64,000 bases of DNA from the NCBI RefSeq assembly GCF_009389715.1, contig NC_052409.1, forward strand, positions 7,613,605 through 7,677,604. The letters are read 5' to 3'. Positions 52,461-63,346 of the stretch are shown here, in pieces; positions within the stretch are counted from its first letter, which is position 1, and each line of letters starts with the position of its first letter. A program made the translations under genes and the position numbers. Source of the stretch: Phoenix dactylifera (lineage: Eukaryota; Streptophyta; Magnoliopsida; Arecales; Arecaceae). The notes beneath the pieces were generated by a model, which saw nothing but the letters and a program-made list of their open reading frames with translations, did not search any database and was not told where the DNA came from.

Positions 52461-55400
52461 GTTGTGTAGTGTGTATCCCCCTTTGTTCCAGTCATGCAAT
52501 AGATGAAATAAATCAAAATGTGGATTTATATATATACATATATATGTATATATATACATATGCACACACACACACACATATATATATATATGTATATGTA
52601 TCTATATATGTGTATATATATACGTATATATATACTTTTATATGTATCTACATATATATATACGGTGTATGTATGTATGTCTGTGTATATATGTTTTTAT
52701 CTATATATATATATTTATATGTATATATGTATGTATGTTCATGGATAAATATCCAGATTCGATTCTTATATTCATGCCATGCAACACTGTGTTTGTCCTT
52801 TTTATAAAAGTAGTCTACAAAGCTTGCTGCATGTTAACATTTTAAAAAATATGAAAAATTTGATACTGGTGAAATCTTGAAGCGTAATGTGACCACCACC
52901 ATGTGCTGAACATATAGTATGCTGTACACTAAAGTCCTAACAAACTGACCTCCAACACAGTTACACAGAATTCCATAATCTCCACAGTACCTGCTTTGGA
53001 TACAAAAGCTCCAGTTCACTGATTCTTGCTATCTGATGCATAATAGATGCCATAGAAAGATGTCCACCATCGAATGCAAAACCACAACACTGATAATATA
53101 TATATTATCACTTTGTCAATGAGCTTACTACTGTCTTGTCTTGTGGATTTGTGTGTTAAGAATGAAATATATATGTGTTACAAGACAATAGTTACACAGG
53201 TAGTAAGCTCATTGACATTCAATTACAAGGAAGAACAAGTATATAGCTTTCCTATGAACATTCTGCAAGGACCGCGAAATGGGAGGTTACAATTGTCTCC
53301 TGTCATGGGTCTCTTGTGTGTATGTGCAGATTAAATGATGTTTCATTGCATCAATGATGGTTGTACTGCATACATGGAGCAAGTTCATCAGTGAAGATGA
53401 TCTACATAAATTTTATATTCAAATACTAAAAAATAAGATATAGGAACAACCACAGACTGGTGAAGGACAATGGTGGCATGCATGTTAGTCTAAAGTGGTT
53501 TGTTAAAATTTAGGGGTCCCACTAATCACTCTGAATATAGAGGGTTCAACTCTGGTTAAAGATATGTGCCATTAGAGTTTCAGATTTCTTTTTTACAATC
53601 GGTCAACTTGATATCAAGACTATCAAATGGTATTGCATTCTTGACCAAGGCAGCATTGAACAAGAGGAGCTTGTCATGAGACATAAAACACATATTGTTG
53701 TCAATCTATTTTAACAAAAGGGCCTGAGTTGCTCACACAAGAGGGGAGCAAGTTCTACTACATGGTTCCTTTAGAGTTGGAAAGAGATTTAATGAAGAGG
53801 AAAAAAGTCAAGTTGCATATAGAAACTTTATTTTCTCCAAGCTAAAAAACCAAAGTAAAACAGCAATTACCATTGTTACATCTTCTATCAGAGTATTGTT
53901 ATATGCACACTTGATGAAGTTAGAACCTCTTTGCTTATTCTCATTCATCCTCTGCTCTCTGTGCTGTATTTATCTGCTTAATTTCTCTCTGGTTTTATGT
54001 ATTTTCTTGGCCCTAGATATGTATCTTAACCTTTTTATTTTTATTGCAGGATGGCATCGAAGAATGCCGAAAACTATGTGGTGGTCATGGTTATTTGTGT
54101 AGCAGTGGGCTTCCTGAGTTGTTTGCAGTATATGTTCCTGCCTGCACGTATGAAGGAGATAATGTTGTTTTACTTTTGCAGGTCAGGGTATTATTTCCTT
54201 TTTTTTAGAGTTTTCATATTTGAACAATTCATATACTTGGTGTGATTTCTTTACTCTGTTTTAAAAGGTTACATGATTTTTATAAGATAGTAGTCAGCTA
54301 AGATTCTCTACCCTAAACTTTCTGATTTTTTGCTTTCTCTGAGACATAAAAGGGGTAAAGATCAACCTTCTTAATTTTATGCTACATAAAGAGTTGATCC
54401 TTTGCAATCTTGGTACTGATGTTTATTTTATAGATAATAGTCCAATTATGTGACTATCTTATCAAATGACCATGATCACGTCTTCAAGTAGTGGACTGTG
54501 CTGGTCTGGTGCTGGCCAGCACATAATATGCCAGACCAATATTGGCATTAATGCAGGGTTGGCATGACACCCTTTATTTTTTTATTCTAAGTTAAAAAGG
54601 ATTTTTTAAATTTTTGAGTCTTTAATATTCGTTGTGTAGTGGAATGGCTCGACATGTGCCATGTTGACCAGTGACCGACACTCCCACCAGCACCAATACT
54701 TGAAACCTTGTTATCACAATATTATGCACTAGGAGAAGTTGATCTTTTATTGTTGAGTGCAACTGACTTAGCAAAAAAAGGATAGAAGATATTGTGATAG
54801 GGTTACTAAGTTTTTAAGTAACATAAATTGTTTCATTGATGATACTTTGATTCCGTATATTTTTCAAAATAATCATGACCCTTCAACTGGCAAGTCAAAA
54901 CTTGTCTTTGCCTATTGTTTCGACAAAACCCAACTTCATTGTCAATGCTAGTCATAAGCCTGATTAAAGGCGGAGGATTGTTGTTAGCTAGGTAGATGAT
55001 AGTGAAGAACGCGTTAATTTATGAAATACTATTCCTAGATGATGTAGATGAAAATTAATCTTCTTGGCTGATAACCAAGGTGATTATGGCTCATTTTCAA
55101 TTAATCAAACAAGACTGACTTTGATTTTCTGGGATTACATATGTTCTTCTTGTTTTTTCAACTTAAATTACATCATTTATCTACTCATACTTGATGACCA
55201 GTATAGCATTTGCATTTATTTTCACCTATGAAAATATGATGTGGGACAGTTACCTAAAAATTGTTGAGGTCTTGTTTTCATTGACATCAATGCCTTTTCC
55301 CATCGATTGAAGGCTCACATGAAAAATATGTTTTGATTGATGTCTTTTCAAGAACCATATCCCTTGCGATCAGCAGCTTTCTCAAATCCTTAACTTTAAT

Positions 55401-58400
55401 ATGCATGCATATTCTTGTAGCCACTCTAGAAATGTATATTTTTGTAGTGTTGAAGACTTAAACACACACGAGCACACAGAAAAAAAGAAACTAAAATTTT
55501 GCCCATCCTTGAGACCTATATTCTTGTTGCAACATATTTGCTAATAAACAAACTCCATACTAACTTAGTCTATGATCAGAAGATCCTTTCAATTGGCCAG
55601 AATCCCTTATTTGAATGAAAATAAATGTTGTGGAATATTTAACAATACATTCCGTACGTTGCTAAAAAAACTGATCCTTGTTTACGCACCACACATTATT
55701 TGACCAGATCAAATTTCCATCTTGATACATTCCTTAAAAAATGCAATCCATGCTGATTCTACCCCCAACTAATGAAGAGATCTTAGAGGGACTGCCACAT
55801 ATGAAATTGAGCATAGTTTTGCAAAGAACCGCCCTACTTGTTTCTTGAGAGGAGATGGGAAACATGCTTAATATCATTTGATTGAATGGTTGCCTCAGCT
55901 CCTAGTTTAAAGAAAACCTCCCCTTCAATTGGCCTTTTTTCACAAAAAGCAGATGTGAGATAGTGAATCAAGTTTTTTCCTAAGATTTCGAATAGCTGTC
56001 CCAAATTCAAGTTGTTTATATTTCGTTTCTTCCTAGGAGAAAGGCAATCAAACAATTTCCAGTCATGGTCCTTATGGATCAGATCATCCATATAAGATAT
56101 ATTCTTCATGTAATTTTTTAGTCAAATGTTATTGGAACATTTATATGGTGTTCTCTGTAGAAAATTTTGGTCTACCACCAATCAGTTGAATTTACACAAG
56201 GAGTGCCTCATTATGTTGTCAAAATTAGGGTTGAAATCATAAATCATAAAGAGGTTTAGATAGGTTGAATTACGGATCATAAGATATTATCTGATTTCTT
56301 TTGAAAATTTTTTGGAATAAAAAAGAAATGTGAATTAAGAATAAAGGGCATACATATAAAAATTTTGTTTCCACCATCACAAGCCCATATCTATCATATC
56401 TTATGAAATAAACATCACATATGTTATTCAAGATATTTTCAACAACCTATCTATTCAGTTATATTTTAGGTGGAACTTTTAATTAAAAAAACTAACACAA
56501 TGACATAAAACTAAGAAAATTTGCCTTTTTTTTTGCTCGATGAACTCAAAAATTACTTTACTTTTTAAAAGTTAAAACTCTAATGGACTTGCTAATTTTA
56601 CATGCTTAAGTTTGAGGCTTATTAGTGATAAATAAGTAACTCCAAAGCCATGCAGTCAAGTATAAAAAATGGATTTCTGTGTGGTTTAATACTTAAATAA
56701 CATGAGCATTAGTTGGATCTTATGACCCAAAGGATTGCACAAATTATAATACAAATCTAGACCTCATGATAGTAACAGGTCCTGATCAAAGGATGAGATC
56801 CAGCTAGTCTATGGCCATTTTGTTGCAGATGGTAAGATTCATATCATGAATCATATGAATTTAATAACAGCATGCCCCACATTTGCAAATGACTGCACAA
56901 GTGGGCTACCTCCTTTATAAAAATGATGCACAATCAAGTCCTTAGAAAATTATGGATGTTTAGTGATCCCTCTTTCTCTCTCAGAGCTTCTGAGCTACAA
57001 ACACTTTGTTGGTTTACAATTCATGTTTTCTCCTTAGCTGTCAGCCAATACAATCCAAACTGATCCTTTTGATGATTTGCAGGTTGCAAGGTTTCTTATG
57101 AAGACTGTTTCTCAGCTTGGGTCAGGAACACAGCCTGTCGGAACCACAGCATATATGGGGAGAGCACAGCACTTAATGCAGTGCAAGTGTGATGTTCGTG
57201 GAGGTAGATCTTACTGCAAAATTTAACATATTCTGATATACTTAAAACTCAGAAATTTATTGGTAAATATAAGTGCATTGGGAGTTTGAGATGTCGATTG
57301 CTTGTGAAACTTAGCTTACTTTTACATTGTAGATGACTACTTTATGTCCAGATTTTATAAGTTACACCTAGTAGCACTTTTAACCTTTAATTTTGCTGTC
57401 TTGTTGTGCAGCTGAGGACTGGCTGAAGCCTTCCGTCATACTGGAAGCATTTGAAGCTAGAGCTGTTAGGCTTGCTGTAAATTGTGCCCAAAATATAAGC
57501 AAGGCAGCAAGCCCAGAAGAAGGTCTTTACATTCTCTATGCTTTTGAATTTTCTGGTCAAATCTACGTTTCAGTCAGTTTTCTTTCTTTAATATTTTATG
57601 CCATCACATAGGTCCTAGAATTAATAATGAATAATGGTGTCAAAAAACAGTACAAGATATTGGATTTTGTTTATTGCAGATGCATGTGGTGTTCCCAGCA
57701 TTTTTGGTGAAGTTGCTTGATGCAGGGTAGCAGAATCTAGAAAGACAGGGATAACTAGAATTTAAAAATTTCCCTTATATCATTTTCTCCACTGGAGAAA
57801 TAAATAGCTAGTTTCCTACTTCTGTGTCGAATGTTGCTTCTTTCCCCAGTGTCTCAACTAACATCTACAAAAGAAAATCCCAAATATGAGCACATGCAAT
57901 AGTTCCATGGCTCTTCTTTTTCAACTTGTCCATGCTACAATTTCACATTCTTTTATTGACATCATTAATATATGCAGGTTTTTCTGAACTCTCTGCTGAT
58001 TTATTGGAAGCTGCGGTTGCACACTGCCAATTGATTATTGTATCAAAGTAAGTGTTCCTCTACCTTTCTAAGGACCTAATACCAAAATTCACAATCTCAA
58101 TACCAAACCCCATATCGGTACCATGCTGATACAGCATCAGTATGTTCGGTACAACGGTTAGTTCAACATACGGAGACTCAGTATATCCCCTATAGCAAGT
58201 CTTGGTTCGGTACCAGTATGGTATAGTATGCCCGATGCAGGTCAGTATTTACCAGTATGGCGAGCCTTGCTTAATACAAATAGTATAGATATAGTGTGGA
58301 AATCTTTTTTCGACAAGATCAAGATGGGCATGATTTGGTAATAAGGGCCTTCAAAAGCCCCAATAATTGAGTGGCTTGGGCTTAATGCTATACATAGTGT

Positions 58401-59010
58401 TAGCAAGCACCGCCAAACTCGTACCTTAAGCATTAAAGAAAACTGTGCCTCTACTGGTTCTTCTATCTTGCTGTAATCATCAGGTCATAATGCCTGTTAT
58501 TTCATGGCTATATATCTATTTCAGGTTCATTGAGAAGGTCCAACAAGACATACCAGGACATGGAGTCAAAGGACAACTACAGATTCTCTGCAACATCTAT
58601 GCACTCTCTGTGCTTCACAAGCATCTCGGTGATTTCCTTGCAACTGGGTGCATCACATCCAAGCAAGCTTCCCTGGCCAATGATCAGCTCCGGTCTCTTT
58701 ATTCCCAGGTCAGCTTAGTAATTTTGCAAAAGTTTTCCAAATTGTTCTTGGAATTTTTCCTTGAGAAATATATTAAATACCAAGTCATGGTGCCTTGCAG
58801 ATCCGGCCTAATGCTGTTGCACTTGTTGATGCATTCAACTACACCAATCACTACTTGGGGTCTGTTCTTGGTCGCTATGATGGGAATGTGTATCCGAACC
58901 TCTATGAAGAGGCTTGGAAGGACCCGCTCAATGACTCAGTTGTGCCTGATGGATACCGTGAATACATTCAGCCTGTGCTTAAGCAAAAGTTTAGGGCATC
59001 AAGGCTGTGA
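37562..59010 (+). CDS. ACX1: Peroxisomal acyl-CoA oxidase 1, complete, 14 exons
   Basis: Exons: 37562-37699, 38338-38446, 42812-42873, 44898-45107, 45360-45447, 45530-45692, 46924-47122, 50315-50512, 54050-54181, 57083-57203, 57412-57522, 57978-58047, 58525-58708, 58801-59010. All phases agree and give 664 aa, the usual ACX1 length. All borders are GT/AG; the donor after exon 11 (GTCTTT) is weak. Diagnostic segments are [17 protein letters not shown] at the start, [17 protein letters not shown] and WWPGGLGK in the flavin-binding middle, [21 protein letters not shown] and CTYEGDN, whose Glu is the expected catalytic base. The C-terminus ends SRL, a type 1 peroxisomal signal. The enzyme makes trans-2-enoyl-CoA and H2O2 from long and medium acyl-CoAs with FAD. 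It serves fatty acid beta-oxidation and the shortening of jasmonate precursors. No frame lesions seen. Confidence 0.97.
39658..41881. mobile_element. Solo LTR, 2,224 bp, in ACX1 intron 2
   Basis: Starts TGTCACGCCCCGAGCCCG, ends ATCTCACA, and is flanked by the 5-bp duplication AAGGC (39653-39657, 41882-41886). No internal long repeat, primer site or retroviral-type protein is present, so I read it as a single LTR left by recombination. Inside are two copies of CACCGGTGGTACGGTGTC 36 bp apart near 40,185-40,240. There is also a GGGTTC/AGGTTC hexamer run at about 40,965-41,040 and a GC-rich right third. Orientation is not fixed by the sequence. Confidence 0.85.
49342..49520. repeat. GGTAC-rich degenerate palindromic repeat, copy 1
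   Basis: Begins CAAGGTACGCCATCTCAGTACC and contains many CGGTACGG and CCGTACCG motifs that pair with each other. It lies in ACX1 intron 7. The terminus resembles, in reverse complement, the end of the repeat at 58.1-58.27 kb. Confidence 0.55.
52422..52740. repeat. CA and TA/TG microsatellite cluster in ACX1 intron 8
   Basis: A (CA)n run at 52,424-52,451 is followed, after a 60-bp gap, by about 200 bp of mixed TATATA, TACATA, TGTATG and CACACA tracts. It is simple-sequence DNA; ORFs across it are artefacts. Confidence 0.9.
53091..53217. other. Palindrome and hairpin in ACX1 intron 8
   Basis: A perfect 20-bp palindrome (TGATAATATA and its complement, 53091-53110) is followed by an 18-bp perfect inverted repeat, TGTCAATGAGCTTACTAC at 53114-53131 and its complement at 53200-53217. 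Pairing partly continues inward (TGTCTTGT with ACAAGACA). It may be a foldback element or a small-RNA-type stem. Confidence 0.7.
54490..54712. repeat. Degenerate repeat with CAAGG terminus, copy 2
   Basis: A patch in ACX1 intron 9 with GGTCTGGTGCTGGCCAGCAC and GTGACCGACACTCCCACC, ending ACTTGAAACCTTG. Its terminus in reverse complement starts CAAGGTTTCAAG, comparable to the other two copies. The relationship is tentative. Confidence 0.35.
58090..58268. repeat. GGTAC-rich degenerate repeat, copy 3
   Basis: Lies in ACX1 intron 12. It contains CGGTACCATGCTGATACAGC and TTCGGTACCAGTATGGTAT and ends CAGTATGGCGAGCCTTGCT. The reverse complement of that end matches the start of the 49,342 copy. Confidence 0.55.
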
Positions 59011-59102
59011 AGGTGCATTCTCAATCAACTGAAGTTTGTCATGTCTAAGAGTCAGCAATAGTGACTAATTATAAATACTCCTGGTGGCCAACTTGGGAAA
59101 TC

Positions 59103-59108
59103 AATAAA
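59103..59108 (+). terminator. ACX1 polyadenylation signal
   Basis: AATAAA, 93 bp after the ACX1 stop codon, at a suitable distance for a near-upstream element. Seen directly; use is inferred. Confidence 0.55.
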
Positions 59109-60322
59109 GTTCAGGAATGAGTCCTTGGATGAAAATATAGCTGATATTGGTATTGATATGATATCTGTTTGGAGCCATGATGGCACACATTGGTTGAACC
59201 ATTTTCATTACAAATTACAGGAGGTTTGTGGTTGGTTAGGTAAGTCGAAATTTTCATTGGATTAGCAAGTTTTTTATGAGATCAGTTCCTCGTGCATCAT
59301 ATTAGATGCTTCTGGTTCATCTTCAACTGTAGTCTAAATGAGGCATAGTTTGAATGCGATGTCGCTGACTACTATTATTGTCAGGAAGGAAATCTAAAAT
59401 GAGTCAACTTTAAGCTTCCCGGTAGTCTATTATTGCATACCAGTATCATCAGCACGACCACCCTAAGCAGTGCTCTTGTGGCTTGTGATATTTTCTGTTT
59501 GATGCTTATGTTGATACGTGGTCATTCCATTAAATGACTGGATGGTTGGAAGTCTCGTCATAAGAACGTTAAGAATTGTAGGCAATACTTGTTCATCTCT
59601 AAAATTGCCTAGTTAGGTTCCAAAGCTAGAACAATAAGTTGAGGTCAACATCTTCACTTTTTGTGAATCCTGCAATTTAAATGGTAATGACGGAGTTCAT
59701 TGAAGGTTCTTTCAAATGAATAGAATCAGAAAGTTTGTTCCTATGAGCAAATAAGAGGGGAAAGTAAGATCAAGGATGTTTTTCACTGTGAGTCTTGTTC
59801 ATGATGGCAAACTTAATGACTCGTTCTTCTGTAAGTCTGGATAATCTGCTGTCAATCTTGGTAGAATGCTACAAGTGGGAATTGTCTGTTCATGCAGAGG
59901 AGTCTCTGAAATTTAACTTTTCAGCATTATGTTAACTACTGAGAGAAGCTCTTAAGCTTTTTATCACAAGCAAGAAAGGTTGTTTATGTGAGAACAGGCC
60001 CCAAAAAAAGCTGAAGCCGGCCGGACTAGTCCTGCCGGCCTCAACTCCCCCCCCCCCCTCTCTTCCAAAAAATAAAATAAAATAAAATAAAATATAGAAC
60101 AGAGGATCGTGATCTCTGCTCGTGCGTTACGGAGGCAGAGACGCCGCGGCCTCTTGAATGGCCTCCGATCCCGCTCAACCGTCGCGAGCATTACGATGGT
60201 GAGCGAGCCACGGCCAATTCAAAGACCGCCTATTATTAATTTAAAAAAAGAAAGAAAGAACCCGAAAGGATCACCAGTCCGGGACCCCTCCCCTCACGGT
60301 TTCTCTTTCCCCTTCTTCCTTC
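59109..60322. other. ACX1 3' flank, no gene recognised
   Basis: AT-rich up to about 59,990, then GC-richer with a C10-type run near 60,049 and an (AAAAT)n tract at 60,068-60,095. The stretch 60,280-60,320 looks like a pyrimidine-rich plant 5' leader. Confidence 0.5.
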
Positions 60323-60390
60323 AGGGTTAGGGTTTCCTGAACCCACGTTGGTGTCGCCGGAGATGGTGCTCGCAGCTTCTCCGGAGCTAG
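60323..60390 (+). other. Possible orphan first exon with telo-box
   Basis: A telo-box AGGGTTAGGGTTT (60323-60335) in a pyrimidine-rich leader is followed by ATG at 60363, nine codons (MVLAASPEL plus one base) and a strong donor GTAAGC at 60391. This looks like the start of a housekeeping-type gene. No matching second exon could be found before the retroelement cluster, so the gene may be broken, may continue past the right edge, or may not exist. Confidence 0.3.
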
Positions 60391-61482
60391 GTAAGCCCTT
60401 GATCATGTTATTTTTCCTACTTTCCTCTTCCCTGTTTCTGAAATGAAACAACGGAGGGACTCCACGGCTCTCGGCCGCAGCCGCTGCCAGCTCTCGGACG
60501 GGGGCTGCAGTCAGGCCAAAGTCCTGTCCCCTTCTTTCTCTTCGGTGGGGCAAAGGGCCTCGGTGAAGGGAAGATCGGAGATAGAAAGAAAAGAAGAAGA
60601 AGGAAAGAAGGAAAGAAAGAAAAGGAAAAAAAGAAAAAGAAAAAGAAGAAAAAAATATATAAATAAATAAGATAATAAATAAATATAAATAAAATAAAAT
60701 AATAATTAACTATGTAACTGTGCATGGGCGGAGCTAAGGTCTTTTCGAAACTAAGTAGGGCCTTGTAGATTAGAACAAAACATAGGCAAAACTATTTTTA
60801 GAAACTATATTGGGCCATGGGCTTGATCCAGCAATTAAATCAAGCCATGGGCCTGAATAAAAATAAGCCCAGTAACTAATCAAAAATTTAACCAGGCCAT
60901 GATTAGTTGGGCCATGGGCCTGACAATGAAATATGACTTTGAATGGGTTGTAAGATGAAAAATTAAAAGAATATTAAAGAATTTGAATTAAGGAAAGGGG
61001 GTGATTATATAGAAATAAGATATAATAATTAGAAGTGGAAAAATAGTAGAAAAAAGAAGAATAAAGGTTAATAAATTAATAAAAAATTGAATGAGCAAGT
61101 AACAAATAATATGATTGTTTATGATATTGCTTGATGTTAAAGAATTATCATCTAAACCTAGAAATTGGTGAGCAAACTGAGGTAAGTGATCCTGACACAA
61201 GCTTATTACTTTCAAATACATGAACTATTTGAATACGAAGTTGTATATTACTAATTATGTTTCTCAAAAATTAGGATCAAGCATATGTAGCAAGTGATAC
61301 ATGATTTTGACTAAATGACATTCATCATGTTTACTATATTATGTACACTCGATTTATGATGATATAGAATGTTCCATAAAAGAAAATGAAGTTTGTAGCA
61401 TGATCATGAACTTATACATTATGATGCTATTATTCATCTTTCAATCTATTTATGAAGGAAGATTTATGAAAAGCATGATATG
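60391..61482. other. Repeat-rich flank, no gene recognised
   Basis: Includes an AAAG/AAGAAG-rich block at 60,585-60,660, then AT-rich DNA with TTGGGCCATGGGCCTGA-like motifs at 60,810-60,925. No supported coding region. Confidence 0.5.
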
Positions 61483-62524
61483 TGATGTGGGGTCGGAACC
61501 CCGACACCAGCCCGCACACCGGGCGAGCAGGGAAAGCATCTGCGTCCTCCCCGAGGTATTGTCCGCTCTGGGATTGCCGCTTCGGGTCTGCGGGAGGTCG
61601 CCCAGGGTCGTGGCCCAATGGCAGTCCCGAGCCCTGACGGCGCGGGGGTCCGCGGAGGTTGCCCCCTACCCTCACGGTTTTGTCCCAAAAGGTGCCTCGA
61701 TGAGAAGAGGTGTTTGCACCCCCCATTTAAGGCACAGACCTTTCCGCTGATTACCCGATGTGGGACTAAACTGGGAACCCCATCCCACAACACAGCCCCC
61801 CCAGCGGGAAGGTCTGTGCATGGCCGGGGCCCTTCCTCTAGCGCCATCTGATGTGGGGTCGGAACCCCGACACCAGCCCGCACACCGGGCGAGCAGGGAA
61901 AGCATCTGCGTCCTCCTCGAGGTATTGTCCGCTCTGGGATTGCCGCTTCGGGTCTGCGGGAGGTCGCCCAGGGCCGTGGCCCAATGACAGTCCCGAACCC
62001 TGAGCGTGGGGGTCCGCGGAGGTTGCCCCCTACCCTCACGGTTTTGTCCCAAAAGGCGCCTCGATGAGAAGAGGTGTTTGCACCCCCCATTTAAGGCACA
62101 GACCTTTCCGCTGATTACCCGATGTGGGACTAAACTGGGAACCCCATCCCACAACACAGCCCCCCCAGCGGGAAGGTCTGTGCGTGGCCGGGGCCCTTTC
62201 TCTAGCGCCATCTGATGTGGGGTCGGAACCCCGACACCAGCCCGCACACCGGGCGAGTAGGAAAAGCATCTGCGTCCTCCCCGAGGTATTGTCCGCTCTG
62301 GGATTGCCGCTTCGGGTCTGCGGGAGGTCGCCCAGGGCCGTGGCCCAATGACAGTCCCGAGCCCTGACGGCGCGGAGGTCCGCGGAGGTTGCCCCCTACC
62401 CTCACGGTTTTGTCCCAAAAGGCGCCTCGATGAGAAGAGGTGTTTGCACCCCCCATTTAAGGCACAGACCTTTCTGCTGATTACCCGATGTGGGACTAAA
62501 CTGGGAACCCCATCCCACAACACA
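61483..62524 (-). mobile_element. Tandem TRIM array, three LTRs, minus orientation
   Basis: LTRs at 61483-61794, 61849-62158 and 62213-62524 (312, 310 and 312 bp) alternate with two 54-bp spacers (61795-61848, 62159-62212). Read on the minus strand each LTR runs from TGTGTTGTGG to CCACATCA. It is followed by GA and the primer site TGGCGCTAGAGGAAGGG, then a purine tract GGGGGGGC before the next LTR. So the unit is LTR-PBS-PPT, repeated. No coding capacity. The copies differ at only a few positions. Long in-frame ORFs across the array are by-products. Confidence 0.92.
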
Positions 62525-63346
62525 GTTGGCGCTAGAGGAAGGGCCCGAGTTGCTGCCATGAAACTAAGAAGTAAAGGGGCTTCCAATGCCTCTCGACGTC
62601 CTCCACCTAGTCCCGAACATTCTGTCCGAAACTCGCCGCCTCCGGCCGAGTCAACACCTCAAGTTCGGCCGGAGCAGTTTGATGCCCTGGTGCAATAGGT
62701 GCAAGCCTTGGCTACCGCTGTCCAAAGCTTGCAACCCAGGGGCATCCCAACGGCACCGCCTCCTCCGGCTCCAGTTCAACCGGAGCCCCCTACAAGCGGA
62801 CTTTCCTTTCGAGGTCAGGACTCTCAAGTCCAGGCCTCCCTCTGGAGAGAGCATCCAGTCAGGGGCCATGGAAGATGGCCACAACCTTCAGAAGCTGAGT
62901 CGGTTCCAGGGCAACCTGCACCCGAGCGAACCGCTGCAGCGATCCTCCAGAATGATGAACTCGACAAAAAGGTCGAGAAACTGGAGCGCCAAATCCAGGC
63001 ACTCCACGGGAGGAAATCGGGATGCGATGGCGACTTCGAGTTCACCACGAAGTCGCCCTTCTCCCCGGAGATTGAAGATGAACCGGTTCCACTACGGTTC
63101 AAGATGCCCCAGGTGGAGCCTTACAACGGCAAGGCTGATCCACTTCACCACCTGGAAAGTTATCGGGTCTTAATGGCCCTACAAGGAGCCTCGGAGGCCA
63201 TGATGTGCAAGGCTTTCCCAGCGACACTCCGAGGACCAGCCCGGCTTTGGTTTACCGGGCTGAAGCCGAGCACTGTCTCCTCTTTTGAGCAGCTCGGCAG
63301 ACAATTTGCTGGTAATTTTGCCGCCAGCCAATCCCAGAGCGGATAA
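62525..63346 (+). pseudogene. Ty3/gypsy-type gag fragment with nonsense codon
   Basis: Begins with primer site TGGCGCTAGAGGAAGGG (from 62527) and ATG at 62558. The frame stays open for 262 codons apart from one TAG at 62696-62698 that replaces the CAA/CAG of the related copy at 6.2 kb. The protein has a Pro-rich N-terminus, a coiled coil (NDELDKKVEKLERQIQALHG) and the start of the retrotransposon gag domain (VEPYNGKADPLHHLESYRV, ARLWFTGLKPSTVSSFEQL). It stops where TRIM LTR sequence begins. No zinc knuckle, protease or polymerase follows. Confidence 0.88.

Noticed and set aside
52406..52807. 133-codon ORF rich in Tyr, Ile and His
   Set aside because: Pure translation of TA/TG/CA microsatellites in an ACX1 intron.
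61672..62586. 304-codon minus-strand ORF over the TRIM array
   Set aside because: The TRIM LTRs happen to be open in this frame. The peptide is periodic with the LTR unit and matches no protein family.
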